This document shows positions 8,533 to 17,931 of a stretch of DNA of 60,235 nucleotides, one piece after another; position 1 is the stretch's first letter, and each line of letters begins with the position of its first letter. Origin of the DNA: Ectopseudomonas oleovorans. Lineage in GTDB: Bacteria > Pseudomonadota > Gammaproteobacteria > Pseudomonadales > Pseudomonadaceae. Where the stretch lies: contig NZ_QASO01000039.1 in the NCBI RefSeq assembly GCF_003052605.1, positions 1 through 60,235 on the forward strand, written 5' to 3'. Made by a program: the position numbers and the translations under genes. A model generated the notes under the pieces. The model did no database searches. It saw only the letters and a list, made by a program, of their open reading frames with translations, and was not told the origin of the DNA.

Positions 8533-9588
8533 TTATTCGGTTTCGGCCGCCGCACGGGGCGCGGGGCTGGAGCGGTAGTCGGCGCGACGCTTGAGCTGGT
8601 ATTCGCGCACCGCGCGGTTGTGCTCGGCCAGGGTGTTGGAGAACACATGGCTGCCGTCGCCTCGCGCGACAAAATACAGGGTGGTGCCATCGCGCGGGTT
8701 GAGCGCGGCATGAATCGCCTCACGGCCGACCATGGCAATCGGCGTTGGCGGCATCCCGTCGATGGTATAGGTGTTGTAGGGCGTTGGCGTGCGCAGGTCG
8801 GCGCGGGTGATGCGGCCGTTATAGCGCTTGCCCATGCCGTAGATGACGGTGGGATCGGTCTGCAGGCGCATGCCCATGCGCAGGCGACGCACGAACACGC
8901 CAGCAATCTCGCCGCGCTCTTCGGGTACACCGGTTTCCTTCTCGATCATCGAGGCCATGATCAACGCGTCGTACGGCTCGCGATAGGGCAAACCCTCGGC
9001 GCGCTGCTGCCACTCTTCAGCCAGAACACGCTCCAGACGGGCGTTGGCCTGCTTGAGCAGGTCTTCGTCGCTCATGCCGCGCACGTAACGATAGGTATCG
9101 GGGAAGAAACGCCCTTCCGGGTTCTGCCCGGCCATACCCAGGCGCTCCATCAGCTGGGCATCGCTGAGATCGGCCAGGCGCTGCTCCAGACGCTCCTGGC
9201 GGGCCAGAGCGGCGCGCACCTGGCGGAAGTTCCAGCCCTCGACCAGGGTCAGGCTGTACTGCACCACCTCACCGCGCTGCCACAGGCCAAGCATGTCGCG
9301 GGCGCTGAGTTCCGGTAGCAGGCGGTATTCGCCGCTGTGCATGGCAGGCGCATTCAGATTGAAGCGCCAGTAAAGGCGCAGCCAGAAGGCATTGTCGATG
9401 ACACCTTCTGCTTCCAGACGATTGAGCAGGCCGCTCGGCGTAGCGCCGGACGGCACCTCCAGAAGCATTTCTTCAGCCAGATGCAGAGGCTGCTCCAGCG
9501 CTCTTTGCTGCTGCCAGGCAGCACCAACTACCAGTAGAGCAGCCAACAACACGCCGCATTCAAGCAGCACCAGGATCTTGCGTAGCAC
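8533..9588 (-). CDS. mltG: Endolytic murein transglycosylase MltG
   Basis: 351-residue inner-membrane lytic transglycosylase that cleaves nascent glycan strands and sets their length. A single N-terminal transmembrane helix (about residues 5-25) is followed by a LysM-like region and the YceG catalytic domain; the glutamates of IEKETG (Glu216 and Glu218) include the catalytic residue. The start is GTG at 9588, 3 nt after the pabC stop, with no strong ribosome site, so it is probably coupled to pabC. Confidence 0.95.
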   Translation of the reverse strand: MLRKILVLLECGVLLAALLVVGAAWQQQRALEQPLHLAEEMLLEVPSGATPSGLLNRLEAEGVIDNAFWLRLYWRFNLNAPAMHSGEYRLLPELSARDMLGLWQRGEVVQYSLTLVEGWNFRQVRAALARQERLEQRLADLSDAQLMERLGMAGQNPEGRFFPDTYRYVRGMSDEDLLKQANARLERVLAEEWQQRAEGLPYREPYDALIMASMIEKETGVPEERGEIAGVFVRRLRMGMRLQTDPTVIYGMGKRYNGRITRADLRTPTPYNTYTIDGMPPTPIAMVGREAIHAALNPRDGTTLYFVARGDGSHVFSNTLAEHNRAVREYQLKRRADYRSSPAPRAAAETE

Positions 9589-9591
9589 CAG

Positions 9592-10407
9592 TTAGTTACT
9601 CAGTAGGTCGCAGACGATGGCCTGCAGTTTACGGGTGAGCGGCCCGACCGACCAGTGTCGCTCTTGCAGCGCCCGAACAGGCCAGATGCCGTAAAGGCTG
9701 TTGCAGAGAAAGACTTCATCGGCATCCAGCAGTTCGTCGTAAGAAACATCGCGTAACTCGACAGACAGCCCGAGCAACTGCGCCTGCTGCAGGATCTCCG
9801 CACGCATCACGCCGGCTACACCACAGCGCGACAAATCAGCCGTCACCAGCCCGCCGCCGACGACGAGGAACAGGTTGCTGTACACGCCCTCGATGACTCG
9901 GCCACTGCTGTCGCGCATCAGGCCCTCGGCACACTCGGGGTCCTGCCATTCGGCTCGCGCCAGTACCTGTTCCAGGCGATTGAGGTGCTTGAGCCCGGCC
10001 AGCAGCGGTTGCTCAGCCAGACGCGTCTCACAGGGAAACAGACGCACGCCCTGCTCGGCATGCGCAGCGGGATACTGCGGCAGCGGCGCCGCCTGCAGGA
10101 TGCGCAGCGGCTGACAGGGTTGCGGCGGCGCGTAGCCACGCTGGCCCTCACCGCGGCTGACGATGAGTTTGGCGACGCCCTCACCCAGCAGCCCGGCGAA
10201 CGCCTGTAGCTCGTGCTCAATGAGAACCAGATCGAGGGGAATGGACAGGCGCCGACAACCATCGGCCAGGCGCGCCATATGCCGCGCCAGCAGCGGGATG
10301 CGCCCGCCGCGCACGGCGATGGTCTCGAACAGACCATCGCCATAAGCCAGGCCACGGTCGCGAACCGACAACTGCTCGCCGGGCGCACCGTTGACCCAGC
10401 TCAGCAT
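9592..10407 (-). CDS. pabC: Aminodeoxychorismate lyase
   Basis: 271-residue fold-type IV PLP enzyme releasing p-aminobenzoate and pyruvate from aminodeoxychorismate for folate synthesis. It has the RDRGLAYGDGLFET segment, the PLP lysine in GLKHLNRLEQV (about residue 140) and EVFLCNSLYGIWPV at the cofactor phosphate site. Its ATG overlaps the fabF stop (TGATG), so translation is coupled. The fabF-pabC-mltG-tmk-holB order is conserved in gammaproteobacteria. Confidence 0.95.
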   Translation of the reverse strand: MLSWVNGAPGEQLSVRDRGLAYGDGLFETIAVRGGRIPLLARHMARLADGCRRLSIPLDLVLIEHELQAFAGLLGEGVAKLIVSRGEGQRGYAPPQPCQPLRILQAAPLPQYPAAHAEQGVRLFPCETRLAEQPLLAGLKHLNRLEQVLARAEWQDPECAEGLMRDSSGRVIEGVYSNLFLVVGGGLVTADLSRCGVAGVMRAEILQQAQLLGLSVELRDVSYDELLDADEVFLCNSLYGIWPVRALQERHWSVGPLTRKLQAIVCDLLSN

Positions 10408-11651
10408 CAGCCGTGGTACCGACGGAACAGCAGTGAGCCGTTGGTGCCGCCGAAGCCGAAGGAGTTCGACAGGGCGATTTCGATCGGCATGGCCTTGGCC
10501 TGATGCGGCACGAAGTCCAGGTCGCAGCCTTCGTCCGGCTCGTCGAGGTTGATGGTCGGCGGCGCCACCTGATCACGGATCGCCAGCACGCTGAAGATCG
10601 CCTCCACCGCACCTGCCGCACCGAGCAGGTGGCCGGTCATGGATTTGGTCGAGCTGACCGACAACTGGTAGGCGTGATCACCGAACACGCTCTTGACTGC
10701 CGCAGCTTCGGCGATATCGCCAGCCGGGGTCGAAGTGCCGTGGGCGTTGATGTACTGCACCTGGTCGGCATTGACACCGGCATCGCGCAGGGCGGCGGCC
10801 ATGCAGCGCGCCGCGCCGGCACCGTCCTCGGGCGGCGAGGTCATGTGGAATGCATCGCCGCTCATACCGAAGCCGATCAGCTCGGCATAGATGGTGGCAC
10901 CACGCGCCTTGGCGTGTTCCAACTCCTCCAGCACCAGGGCGCCGGAACCGTCGGACAGCACGAAACCGTCACGGCCCTTGTCCCACGGACGACTGGCCTT
11001 GGTCGGCTCGTCGTTACGCGTCGACAGCGCACGCGCGGCACCGAAGCCGCCCATGCCCAGGCCGCAGGCTGCCATCTCGGCGCCGCCGGCGACCATCACA
11101 TCGGCTTCGCCATAGGCGATGTTGCGCGCGGCCATACCAATGCAGTGCGTGCCGGTGGTGCACGCCGTGGCGATGGCGTAGTTCGGCCCCTGCAGACCCA
11201 GGTGGATCGACAGGAAGCCGGAAATCATGTTGATGATCGAGCCCGGCACGAAGAACGGCGAAATGCGCCGCGGCCCTTGCTCGTGCAGCGATTTGCAGTT
11301 GTTCTCGATATTGGTCAGGCCGCCGATGCCGGAGCCCATGGCCACACCGATACGCTCACGATTGGCGTCAGTGATGTCCAGCCCGGAATCACGCACGGCC
11401 TGGAAGCAGGCAGCGAGACCGTACTGGATGAACAGGTCGAGCTTGCGCGCCTCCTTGGCGGAGAGATATTCCTCGACATTGAAGCCCTTGAGCGACCCGC
11501 CAAAACGGGTGGAGTAGGCCGACAGGTCCATATGCTCGATCAGACCGATGCCACTGCGCCCGGCCAAAATGCCCTGCCAGCTGCTCGGCACATCGTTACC
11601 CAGTGGCGACAGCATGCCCATACCGGTAACCACGACGCGTCTACGCGACAC
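10407..11651 (-). CDS. fabF: 3-oxoacyl-[ACP] synthase II
   Basis: 414-residue condensing enzyme elongating acyl-ACP with malonyl-ACP. Catalytic Cys164 is in [10 protein letters not shown], and the two histidines are in [11 protein letters not shown] and [12 protein letters not shown]. Length and motifs are typical of FabF. It follows acpP on the same strand across a 110-bp gap containing a hairpin terminator at 11702-11739, so it may be read by partial readthrough or its own promoter. Confidence 0.97.
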   Translation of the reverse strand: MSRRRVVVTGMGMLSPLGNDVPSSWQGILAGRSGIGLIEHMDLSAYSTRFGGSLKGFNVEEYLSAKEARKLDLFIQYGLAACFQAVRDSGLDITDANRERIGVAMGSGIGGLTNIENNCKSLHEQGPRRISPFFVPGSIINMISGFLSIHLGLQGPNYAIATACTTGTHCIGMAARNIAYGEADVMVAGGAEMAACGLGMGGFGAARALSTRNDEPTKASRPWDKGRDGFVLSDGSGALVLEELEHAKARGATIYAELIGFGMSGDAFHMTSPPEDGAGAARCMAAALRDAGVNADQVQYINAHGTSTPAGDIAEAAAVKSVFGDHAYQLSVSSTKSMTGHLLGAAGAVEAIFSVLAIRDQVAPPTINLDEPDEGCDLDFVPHQAKAMPIEIALSNSFGFGGTNGSLLFRRYHG

Positions 11652-11701
11652 AGCAATCTCCTCTTGTTCTACTCAGGCGCCACATGCGCCCTGCACGTAA
11701 A

Positions 11702-11739
11702 GAAAAACCGCACGCCTGATTAGGGCAGTGCGGCTTTTC
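11702..11739 (-). terminator. Intrinsic terminator or attenuator between acpP and fabF
   Basis: CCGCAC (11708-11713) pairs with GTGCGG (11728-11733), flanked by A-rich and T-rich tracts. On the minus strand the stem is followed by TTTTTC. It probably ends most acpP transcripts, fitting the much higher demand for ACP than for FabF. Confidence 0.75.
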
Positions 11740-11762
11740 TCGATCAGAAAGCTGACGGTGAC

Positions 11763-11999
11763 TTATTGCGCGTGGGCAGTCACGTAGTCGATAGCTTCTT
11801 GAACGGTGGTGATTTTCTCAGCTTGCTCGTCCGGGATCTCGGTCTCGAATTCTTCCTCGAGAGCCATCACCAGCTCAACGGTGTCAAGAGAGTCGGCACC
11901 CAGGTCTTCAACGAAGGAAGCGCTGTTGGTTACTTCCTCTTCCTTGACGCCAAGTTGCTCAGCAACGATTTTCTTGACGCGTTCTTCGATGGTGCTCAT
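11763..11999 (-). CDS. acpP: Acyl carrier protein
   Basis: 78-residue acidic protein carrying growing acyl chains on 4'-phosphopantetheine. The attachment serine is in [11 protein letters not shown]. Sequence and length are those of the housekeeping ACP. It has its own upstream gap of 228 bp from fabG and a terminator downstream, the usual sign of a highly transcribed single-gene unit within the fab cluster. Confidence 0.98.
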   Translation of the reverse strand: MSTIEERVKKIVAEQLGVKEEEVTNSASFVEDLGADSLDTVELVMALEEEFETEIPDEQAEKITTVQEAIDYVTAHAQ

Positions 12000-12189
12000 A
12001 CCTTGTTTTCACTCCTATTGGACAAATCCAGGCAGCTGGTAGCGGCCAAGTGTATAGAAAGGGTTTTTAGCATTTCAAGCTGAATGCCGGGGAGCCCCCA
12101 GGAACACTTCAACGATCTGTCTATAAACCTGTTGCAGCTTTATAACGGATTTTAGACAGCCACTATGACAGTTTTCTGATGGCTCGCGT

Positions 12190-12227
12190 CACATTCGAGA
12201 GCCTCCGGGCATTCGGAGGCGCCCTTT
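12190..12227. promoter_or_regulatory. Hairpin between fabG and acpP
   Basis: GCCTCC and GGAGGC form a stem around GGGCATTC just after the fabG stop, with TTTTTA on the plus-strand side only. In the fabG-acpP message it lacks a T-run, so it is more likely an mRNA stability or processing element than a terminator for these genes. On the plus strand it could stop antisense transcription. Confidence 0.4.
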
Positions 12228-12971
12228 TTAACTCATGTACATACCGCCGTTCACCGGAATAGTAGCCCCAGTGACGTAGCCTGCGCCATCGGAAGCCAGG
12301 AAACCGACTACCTTGGCGATCTCTTCGGCCTGCCCCAAACGGCCCAGCGGAATCTGCGTCAGCAGCGCGTCGCGCTGGCCTTCCGGCAGCTCACGGGTCA
12401 TATCGGTGTCGATGAAACCTGGGGCCACCGAGTTGACCGTGATACCGCGCGAACCGACTTCACGCGCCAGCGCGCGGCTGAAACCTTCCAGACCAGCCTT
12501 GGCTGCAGCGTAGTTGACCTGACCGGCATTGCCCATCGCACCGACCACGGAGCCGATGTTGATGATGCGCCCGAAACGTGCCTTGGTCATGCCACGCAGC
12601 ACGGCCTTGGACAGACGGTAGAGACTGTTCAAGTTGGTGTTGATGACGTCATGCCACTCGTCGTCCTTCATGCGCAGCATTAGATTGTCACGGGTGATAC
12701 CGGCGTTATTGACCAGGATCAACGGCTGACCAAGATGTTGCTGGATGTGTTCGAGGGTGGTGGCAACCGATTCGTCGTTGCTCACGTCGAGCACCAGACC
12801 GGCGCCTTCGACGCCATTGGCCTTGAGGGTTTCGGCGATACGCTCAGCACCCGAGGCACTGGTCGCGGTGCCGATGACGATGGCGCCCTGACGACCCAGT
12901 TCCAGAGCGATTGCCTGACCGATACCACGGCTGGCGCCGGTGACCAGTGCGACTTTACCTTGCAGACTCAT
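12228..12971 (-). CDS. fabG: 3-oxoacyl-[ACP] reductase
   Basis: 247-residue short-chain dehydrogenase reducing 3-oxoacyl-ACP with NADPH. The glycine motif TGASRGIGQA, NNAG, and the catalytic Tyr/Lys in VNYAAAKAGLEGFSRA are present, and the C-terminus (TGATIPVNGGMYM) is typical. It lies between fabD and acpP, 15 nt after fabD. Confidence 0.97.
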   Translation of the reverse strand: MSLQGKVALVTGASRGIGQAIALELGRQGAIVIGTATSASGAERIAETLKANGVEGAGLVLDVSNDESVATTLEHIQQHLGQPLILVNNAGITRDNLMLRMKDDEWHDVINTNLNSLYRLSKAVLRGMTKARFGRIINIGSVVGAMGNAGQVNYAAAKAGLEGFSRALAREVGSRGITVNSVAPGFIDTDMTRELPEGQRDALLTQIPLGRLGQAEEIAKVVGFLASDGAGYVTGATIPVNGGMYMS

Positions 12972-12986
12972 GTTCGTTCTCCTTGC

Positions 12987-13925
12987 TCAAGCCAGGGCTG
13001 CGCGAGCGGCAGCAAAAGCATCCGGGGTATCCAGGTTGTGAGTATTGATGCCTTTGACGCAGCGCTTGTTCAGGCCGCTCAGCACCTTGCCAGGGCCGCA
13101 TTCGATCAGATCGGTCACGCCCTGTTCGGACAGACGCACCATCGACTCGACCCAGCGTACCGGGCTGTATAGCTGCGCCAGCAGATCAGCCTTGAGGGTG
13201 CCCAGATCGGATACCACGGCGGCACTGACGTTCTGCACCAGCGGGATTTGTGGTGCCTGCCAGCTCAGCGCCTCGACCGACTCGGCGAAACGCTCGGCTG
13301 CCGGCTTCATCAGCGCACAATGCGACGGCACGCTGACCGGCAGCGCCATGGCGCGCTTGGCGCCACGGGCCTTGCACGCTTCGATGGCGCGCTCGACGGC
13401 AGCGGCGCTACCGGCGATCACCACCTGGCCAGGTGCGTTGAAGTTCACTGCGCTGACCACATCACCCTGCGCCGCTTCGGCGCAGGCGGCCAGCACGTCG
13501 GCATCTTCCAGACCGAGGATGGCGGCCATACCGCCCTGCCCGGCCGGAACGGCCTGCTGCATCAATTGACCACGACGCTCCACCAGCTTCACGGCATCGA
13601 CAAAGGCGATGCTGCCAGCTGCGACCAGCGCGGAGTATTCACCCAGGCTGTGACCAGCAACGAAAGCGGGCTTGGCACCACCCTCGGCCTGCCACAGACG
13701 CCACAGGGCGATGGAAGCAGTGAGAATGGCCGGCTGGGTCTTGTCGGTCTGGTTCAGTTGCTCTTCCGGCCCTTGCTGGGTCAGTGCCCAGAGGTCGTAG
13801 CCGAGCGCTTCGGAAGCTTCGCCGAAAGTATCGAGCACCAGCTGCTGCCGGGCACCGTGGTCGGCAAGCATGGTCAGGGCTTGCGAGCCTTGACCGGGGA
13901 AGACGAATGCGAGGGATGCAGACAT
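12987..13925 (-). CDS. fabD: Malonyl-CoA:ACP transacylase
   Basis: 312-residue enzyme loading malonyl groups onto ACP. The start is FVFPGQGSQ and the nucleophile serine is in AGHSLGEYSALVA; the VPSHCALMKP segment carries the catalytic histidine. Standard length. It is the first gene of the fabD-fabG unit here, because a MITE-like element (14040-14179) separates it from plsX. Confidence 0.97.
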   Translation of the reverse strand: MSASLAFVFPGQGSQALTMLADHGARQQLVLDTFGEASEALGYDLWALTQQGPEEQLNQTDKTQPAILTASIALWRLWQAEGGAKPAFVAGHSLGEYSALVAAGSIAFVDAVKLVERRGQLMQQAVPAGQGGMAAILGLEDADVLAACAEAAQGDVVSAVNFNAPGQVVIAGSAAAVERAIEACKARGAKRAMALPVSVPSHCALMKPAAERFAESVEALSWQAPQIPLVQNVSAAVVSDLGTLKADLLAQLYSPVRWVESMVRLSEQGVTDLIECGPGKVLSGLNKRCVKGINTHNLDTPDAFAAARAALA

Positions 13926-14039
13926 GAATAAGTCCCTTGAGTCGAAAAACCAACGCCAGGCGAGCCTGGCGCAGCAAACTGACAGTTGGATGACAGGCTG
14001 CGCGCAGCGGTCACATTCCGCCGCACGCCACGCCCTGAA

Positions 14040-14179
14040 GGGCGCCTCTAAAAACGTAGGCGAGGCAGCCAGCGCAAGGCAAAAACAGGCGAAAAAGCGC
14101 AGTTTACGCGCTGTAAATGAGCATTTTGAGCCTGTTTTTAACGCCGCGATGGCAACGCAGGTAGTTTTTAGAGCTGCCC
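14040..14179. mobile_element. MITE-like element A, 140 bp
   Basis: The ends GGGCGCCTCTAAAAAC (14040-14055) and GTTTTTAGAGCTGCCC (14164-14179) are inverted repeats matching at 14 of 16 positions. TGAA directly flanks both sides (14036-14039 and 14180-14183), a likely 4-bp target duplication. The inside has no gene. A larger, inverted relative lies at 15994-16266. It sits between plsX and fabD in the fab operon. Confidence 0.8.
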
Positions 14180-14195
14180 TGAAAACGTGACGAGT

Positions 14196-15206
14196 TTACA
14201 GTAACAAGTCCTCGAGGCGACCATGCAGTCGCTGCGGCAAATTCTCCTGCACCTCGCGCAGCGCACAGCGAATGGCACTCTGAAAGCTTTCCTGGCCAGC
14301 CGCACCATGACTCTTGACCACGATGCCCTGCAGCCCGAGGAAACTCGCACCATTGTGCTTGGCGGGCGCAAGGTCGGCCTTGAGGCGACGCAACAACGGC
14401 ATCGCCAGGGCACCTATCGCCTGGGCGAACAACCCATCGCTGAACAGCGTCTCGACCCGCCCGGTGATCATCTTGGCCAGGCCTTCGCTGGATTTGAGCA
14501 GGATATTGCCAACGAAACCGTCGCACACCACGACATCGGCTTCGCCGCGATACATGCCGTCGCCCTCTATGTAGCCGATGAAGTTCAGCCCATGCGCCTG
14601 CTGCAGCATATTGGCCGCCAGCTTGACCTGCTGATTGCCCTTGATGTCTTCGGTACCGACATTGAGCAAGGCGACTCGCGGCCGAGAAACGCCCAGCGTC
14701 TCGGCCGCCACGGCGCCCATGATCGCGAACTGATAGAGGTGCTCGGCACTGCAATCGACGTTGGCGCCCAGATCCAGCAGGTAGCAGTGACCGCGCTCGG
14801 TGGGAATCGGGCTGACCATGGCCGGCCGATCGATCCCCGGTAGCGTCTTCAGCACGTAACGCGACAGCGCCATCAGCGCACCGGTATTGCCGGCACTGAC
14901 GCAGGCATGCGCCTGACGCTGACGCACCAGCTCCAGCGCCACGCGCATCGAGGCATCCGGCTTGCCACGCAGGGCCTGCGCCGGACGTTCGTCCATGGCG
15001 ATGACTTCACTGGCGTGATGAACCTGCAGACGCGAGCGATCGACGCCGGGCTGGCGAGCGAGCTGTTCTTCGATAAGGGGAGCTTGGCCGACGAGGGCCA
15101 GGTGCAGCGAGGGGAATTCGGCCAGCGCAGAAATGCAGGCCGGAACAATGCAGTGGGGACCGAAGTCCCCACCCATTGCATCAATCGCGATGATCGAGGC
15201 GGACAA
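14196..15206 (-). CDS. plsX: Phosphate acyltransferase PlsX
   Basis: 336-residue enzyme converting acyl-ACP to acyl-phosphate for phosphatidic acid synthesis. The N-terminus [12 protein letters not shown] is the family signature, and [16 protein letters not shown] and [10 protein letters not shown] are also conserved. It lies 3 nt after rpmF, as is widespread in bacteria. Downstream the fab genes are separated by MITE-like element A, which may reduce coupling with fabD. Confidence 0.96.
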   Translation of the reverse strand: MSASIIAIDAMGGDFGPHCIVPACISALAEFPSLHLALVGQAPLIEEQLARQPGVDRSRLQVHHASEVIAMDERPAQALRGKPDASMRVALELVRQRQAHACVSAGNTGALMALSRYVLKTLPGIDRPAMVSPIPTERGHCYLLDLGANVDCSAEHLYQFAIMGAVAAETLGVSRPRVALLNVGTEDIKGNQQVKLAANMLQQAHGLNFIGYIEGDGMYRGEADVVVCDGFVGNILLKSSEGLAKMITGRVETLFSDGLFAQAIGALAMPLLRRLKADLAPAKHNGASFLGLQGIVVKSHGAAGQESFQSAIRCALREVQENLPQRLHGRLEDLLL

Positions 15207-15209
15207 GGA

Positions 15210-15392
15210 TTACTCGTCAGCGCCCTTGTCGATCACTTTGCGACCGCGGTACACGCCTTCCGGAGAAACGTGGTGGCGCAGGTGAACTTCACCGGTGCTC
15301 TTCTCTACGGACAGGGTGCTGGCCTCGAGGGCGTCGTGCGAACGACGCATGTCGCGGGCGGAACGGGATTTTTTGTTCTGCTGAACAGCCAT
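15210..15392 (-). CDS. rpmF: 50S ribosomal protein L32
   Basis: 60-residue basic protein starting [21 protein letters not shown], the L32 signature. Length fits Pseudomonas L32. It lies 13 nt after yceD and 3 nt before plsX, the conserved yceD-rpmF-plsX order. Confidence 0.97.
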   Translation of the reverse strand: MAVQQNKKSRSARDMRRSHDALEASTLSVEKSTGEVHLRHHVSPEGVYRGRKVIDKGADE

Positions 15393-15405
15393 AATTGATT
15401 AACTC

Positions 15406-15933
15406 CTAAACGTTTGGGTCACGCTTTAACTGCGCCAATACACTGAACGGGTTGGACCGCGATACCTCGTCCTCGCCTGGCACGGGCTCATCGAGACCGT
15501 CCGGCTGCTGGCAATCACCTAGGGCATGAGCAGGAACGATCGGTAGGGCGAGGAGTAATTCATCCTCGACCAGACCAAGCAGCTCCAGCGGCTCCTCACC
15601 CACTTCCAGCACGTCGTAGCCCTTCGGCAAGGACTGAGTGTTCGCTCCAACCCGAACCACGGCGTATTCACATTCGCTGCGGATGGGTAGCGCGACCAGC
15701 TCCAGACAACGCTGGCAGACCATTTTGACCTCAACCTCAAGCTCACTGCGGATAACCACAGTTTTCTGCTCGTCACGCGCGAAATGAAATTTCGCCTGCA
15801 CCGTGCCAGCCGTTTCGGCAAGCGGGTCGCAGAGACGCTGCAGGCTGGCCAGTTCGAGCTGCCCTTCGAGGGCAGCTTCGCGGTCGGCGAGCTTGCGCGG
15901 ATCAACGTGAGGTGGAATCGGCCCATTCAACAT
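15406..15933 (-). CDS. yceD: YceD family protein (DUF177), 23S rRNA accumulation
   Basis: 175-residue YceD/DUF177 protein. Homologues are co-transcribed with rpmF and affect 23S rRNA accumulation. CQRCLELV is the conserved cysteine segment, and the region near FSVLAQLK at the end is also typical. Its upstream region is occupied by MITE-like element B (15994-16266), only ~60 bp from the start, so that element may hold or have displaced the operon promoter. Confidence 0.92.
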   Translation of the reverse strand: MLNGPIPPHVDPRKLADREAALEGQLELASLQRLCDPLAETAGTVQAKFHFARDEQKTVVIRSELEVEVKMVCQRCLELVALPIRSECEYAVVRVGANTQSLPKGYDVLEVGEEPLELLGLVEDELLLALPIVPAHALGDCQQPDGLDEPVPGEDEVSRSNPFSVLAQLKRDPNV

Positions 15934-15993
15934 AGGCGCAGCATTCTAGGGATGCACCCTGCCCATGTCAAAGGAAATTCAGCCTGTCTTCAG

Positions 15994-16266
15994 GGGCACC
16001 TCTAAAAACTACCAGCGTTGCCATCGCGGCGTTAAAAACAGGCTCACAGCCGAAGGCTGAACGCGCTTTAGCGCGACCCCGAAGGGGTGAGCGAAGCGAA
16101 TCAAGCGCTCATTTACAGCGCGTAAAGTCGGGCGCGACCCCGGTCATTTTTCGCCTGCTTTTATGGGGCCGCCATCGGTATTGCGCTGACTGCCTCGGCT
16201 CGGGCTTCCTGCTTCACTCTACCTCCTGCATCCTTGCAGTCGTCGCCTACGTTCTTAGAGGCGCCC
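15994..16266. mobile_element. MITE-like element B, 273 bp, inverted relative of element A
   Basis: Terminal inverted repeats GGGCACCTCTAAAAAC (15994-16009) and GTTCTTAGAGGCGCCC (16251-16266) match at 14 of 16. Reading inward from the left, it follows the reverse complement of element A (gcgttgccatcgcggcgtta, then aaaacaggctca), but it carries extra internal sequence with three small hairpins (CAGCC-GAA-GGCTG, CGCGC-TTTA-GCGCG, ACCCC-GAA-GGGGT). No target duplication is clear. It fills most of the 387-bp gap between yceD and maf. Confidence 0.78.
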
Positions 16267-16320
16267 ACAAGTAGCGGCGATCAGTAGAATTTCTCGCCCA
16301 CCTATATAAAGGAAGAGAAC

Positions 16321-16902
16321 ATGCCCGCGCTGCTGCTCGCCTCGAGCTCACCCTACCGCCGCGAGCTGCTCGGTCGCCTGCAACTGCCCTTCTCCTGGCA
16401 ATCGCCGAGCATCGATGAAAGCCGACACGAGGACGAATCTGCCATCGATCTGGTCAAGCGCCTGGCCGAAGAAAAAGCCCGTGCCCTCGCCGACAGCCAC
16501 CCCGATCACCTGATCATCGGCTCGGATCAGGTCGCCGTACTCAGCAATGGGCAAATACTCGGCAAACCCCACGATCTGGCGAGAGCCCAGCAACAACTGC
16601 ACGCAGCCAGCGGCAGCAGCGTCACCTTCCTCACCGGACTGGCACTGCTCAATTCGAGCACCGGCCAATGCCAGGTCGACTGCGTGCCGTTCACCGTACA
16701 TTTCCGCTCACTCAGCGACGCGCAGATTCTGCGTTACCTGCAACGCGAGCAGCCATTCGATTGCGCCGGCAGTTTCAAGTCAGAAGGCCTGGGCATCAGC
16801 CTGTTCCGCAGCACCGAAGGCGAAGACACCAGCAGCCTGATCGGCCTGCCACTGATTCGCCTGGTGGACATGCTGCTGAACGAGGGAATCGAAGTCCCTT
16901 GA
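16321..16902 (+). CDS. 7-methyl-GTP pyrophosphatase, Maf family (YceF type)
   Basis: 193-residue Maf nucleotide pyrophosphatase that removes a modified nucleotide from the pool. The start LLASSSPYRRELLGRL carries the family signature, and GSDQVAVLSNGQILGKP contains the metal/substrate residues. YceF-type members act on 7-methyl-GTP; that assignment rests on its place next to yceD/rpmF. An AAGGAAGAG ribosome site precedes the ATG. It is divergent from yceD, with element B between them. Confidence 0.93.
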   Translation: MPALLLASSSPYRRELLGRLQLPFSWQSPSIDESRHEDESAIDLVKRLAEEKARALADSHPDHLIIGSDQVAVLSNGQILGKPHDLARAQQQLHAASGSSVTFLTGLALLNSSTGQCQVDCVPFTVHFRSLSDAQILRYLQREQPFDCAGSFKSEGLGISLFRSTEGEDTSSLIGLPLIRLVDMLLNEGIEVP

Positions 16903-16914
16903 GCCCTCAACGAA

Positions 16915-16942
16915 GAAGGCCCGCTCAGCGGGCCTTCCTTTT
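16915..16942. terminator. Bidirectional terminator between maf and sppA
   Basis: AAGGCCCGC (16916-16924) pairs perfectly with GCGGGCCTT (16928-16936), followed by CCTTTTA. It lies between the convergent ends of maf and sppA. Confidence 0.8.
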
Positions 16943-16947
16943 ACCTG

Positions 16948-17931
16948 TCAGCGCAGCGTCGGCCCCTGAAAGCCCATCCACAACGCGATTCGATCCGCCA
17001 CACTGGTACCCAGGCGCTTGGCGAAGCGATCGAATGGCGTATCACGCTGAGTGAAGTCGACCATTTCCTTCTCGCCAATCACCTCACGGGCCACATAGCT
17101 GGCACTACCCAACGCATCGACCAAACCCAACTGCAGCGCCTGCTCGCCCGACCAGACCAGCCCGGAGAACAACTCGGGATGCTCATCCGCTTTGAGACGA
17201 TCACCGCGCCCCTTTTTCACGCTATCGATGAACTGGCGATGGGTGGTATCGAGCACGGATTTCCAGAAACGAGTTTCTTCTTCCTTCTGCGGCTGGAACG
17301 GATCGAGGAAGGCCTTGTGCTCACCCGAGGTGTACACGCGACGCTCGACACCGAGCTTTTCCATCGCCTCGACAAAACCAAAGCTGGCCGCCGTCACACC
17401 AATGGAGCCAACCAGGCTGGCCTTGTCGGCATAGATCTCATCAGCCGCACTGGCAATGTAGTAGGCACCGGAGGCACCCAGATCACTGATTACCGCATAG
17501 ACCTTGGTCTGCGGATATTCGCCGCGCAAACGACGGATCTCGTCATAGATGTAGCCGGACTGCACCGGGCTGCCGCCCGGGCTATTGATGCGCAGGATCA
17601 CACCTTTGGTATTGGTGTCCTCGAAGGCGGCGCGCAGACTGCCCACGACCTTGTCGGCACTGGCCTCCTCACGGTCGGCGATCATGCCGCGAATCTCGAT
17701 CAGCGCCGTATGCGCAGTGGTAGTCGAGGCTGATTTCAGATCGAGAGCCGGCAATACCAGCGCCAGCGCACCGAACAGATAGATAAAGGTCAGCAGCTTG
17801 AAAAAAATGCCCCAGCGACGCGAGCGGCGCTGCTCCTGAACACTGGACAGCAGGGCTTTTTCCAGCAGCTTCCAGCTCTTGGCATCCTCGGTCGACGAAG
17901 ACGATGACTTCCACTCATCCGACATGCTCAC
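16948..17931 (-). CDS. sppA: S49 family signal peptide peptidase
   Basis: 327-residue membrane protease of the S49 family, the short form with a single catalytic domain. One N-terminal transmembrane helix lies near residues 42-65. The serine is in DLGASGAYYIASAADEIYAD, and SLVGSIGV follows. It cleaves remnant signal peptides in the inner membrane. The start overlaps the end of the HAD gene by 17 nt, and the order rluC-HAD-sppA is the Pseudomonas arrangement. Confidence 0.93.
   Translation of the reverse strand: MSMSDEWKSSSSSTEDAKSWKLLEKALLSSVQEQRRSRRWGIFFKLLTFIYLFGALALVLPALDLKSASTTTAHTALIEIRGMIADREEASADKVVGSLRAAFEDTNTKGVILRINSPGGSPVQSGYIYDEIRRLRGEYPQTKVYAVISDLGASGAYYIASAADEIYADKASLVGSIGVTAASFGFVEAMEKLGVERRVYTSGEHKAFLDPFQPQKEEETRFWKSVLDTTHRQFIDSVKKGRGDRLKADEHPELFSGLVWSGEQALQLGLVDALGSASYVAREVIGEKEMVDFTQRDTPFDRFAKRLGTSVADRIALWMGFQGPTLR

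Noticed and set aside
10503..11723. 406-codon frame antisense to fabF
   Set aside because: Fully overlaps a textbook fabF; a GC-rich shadow frame.
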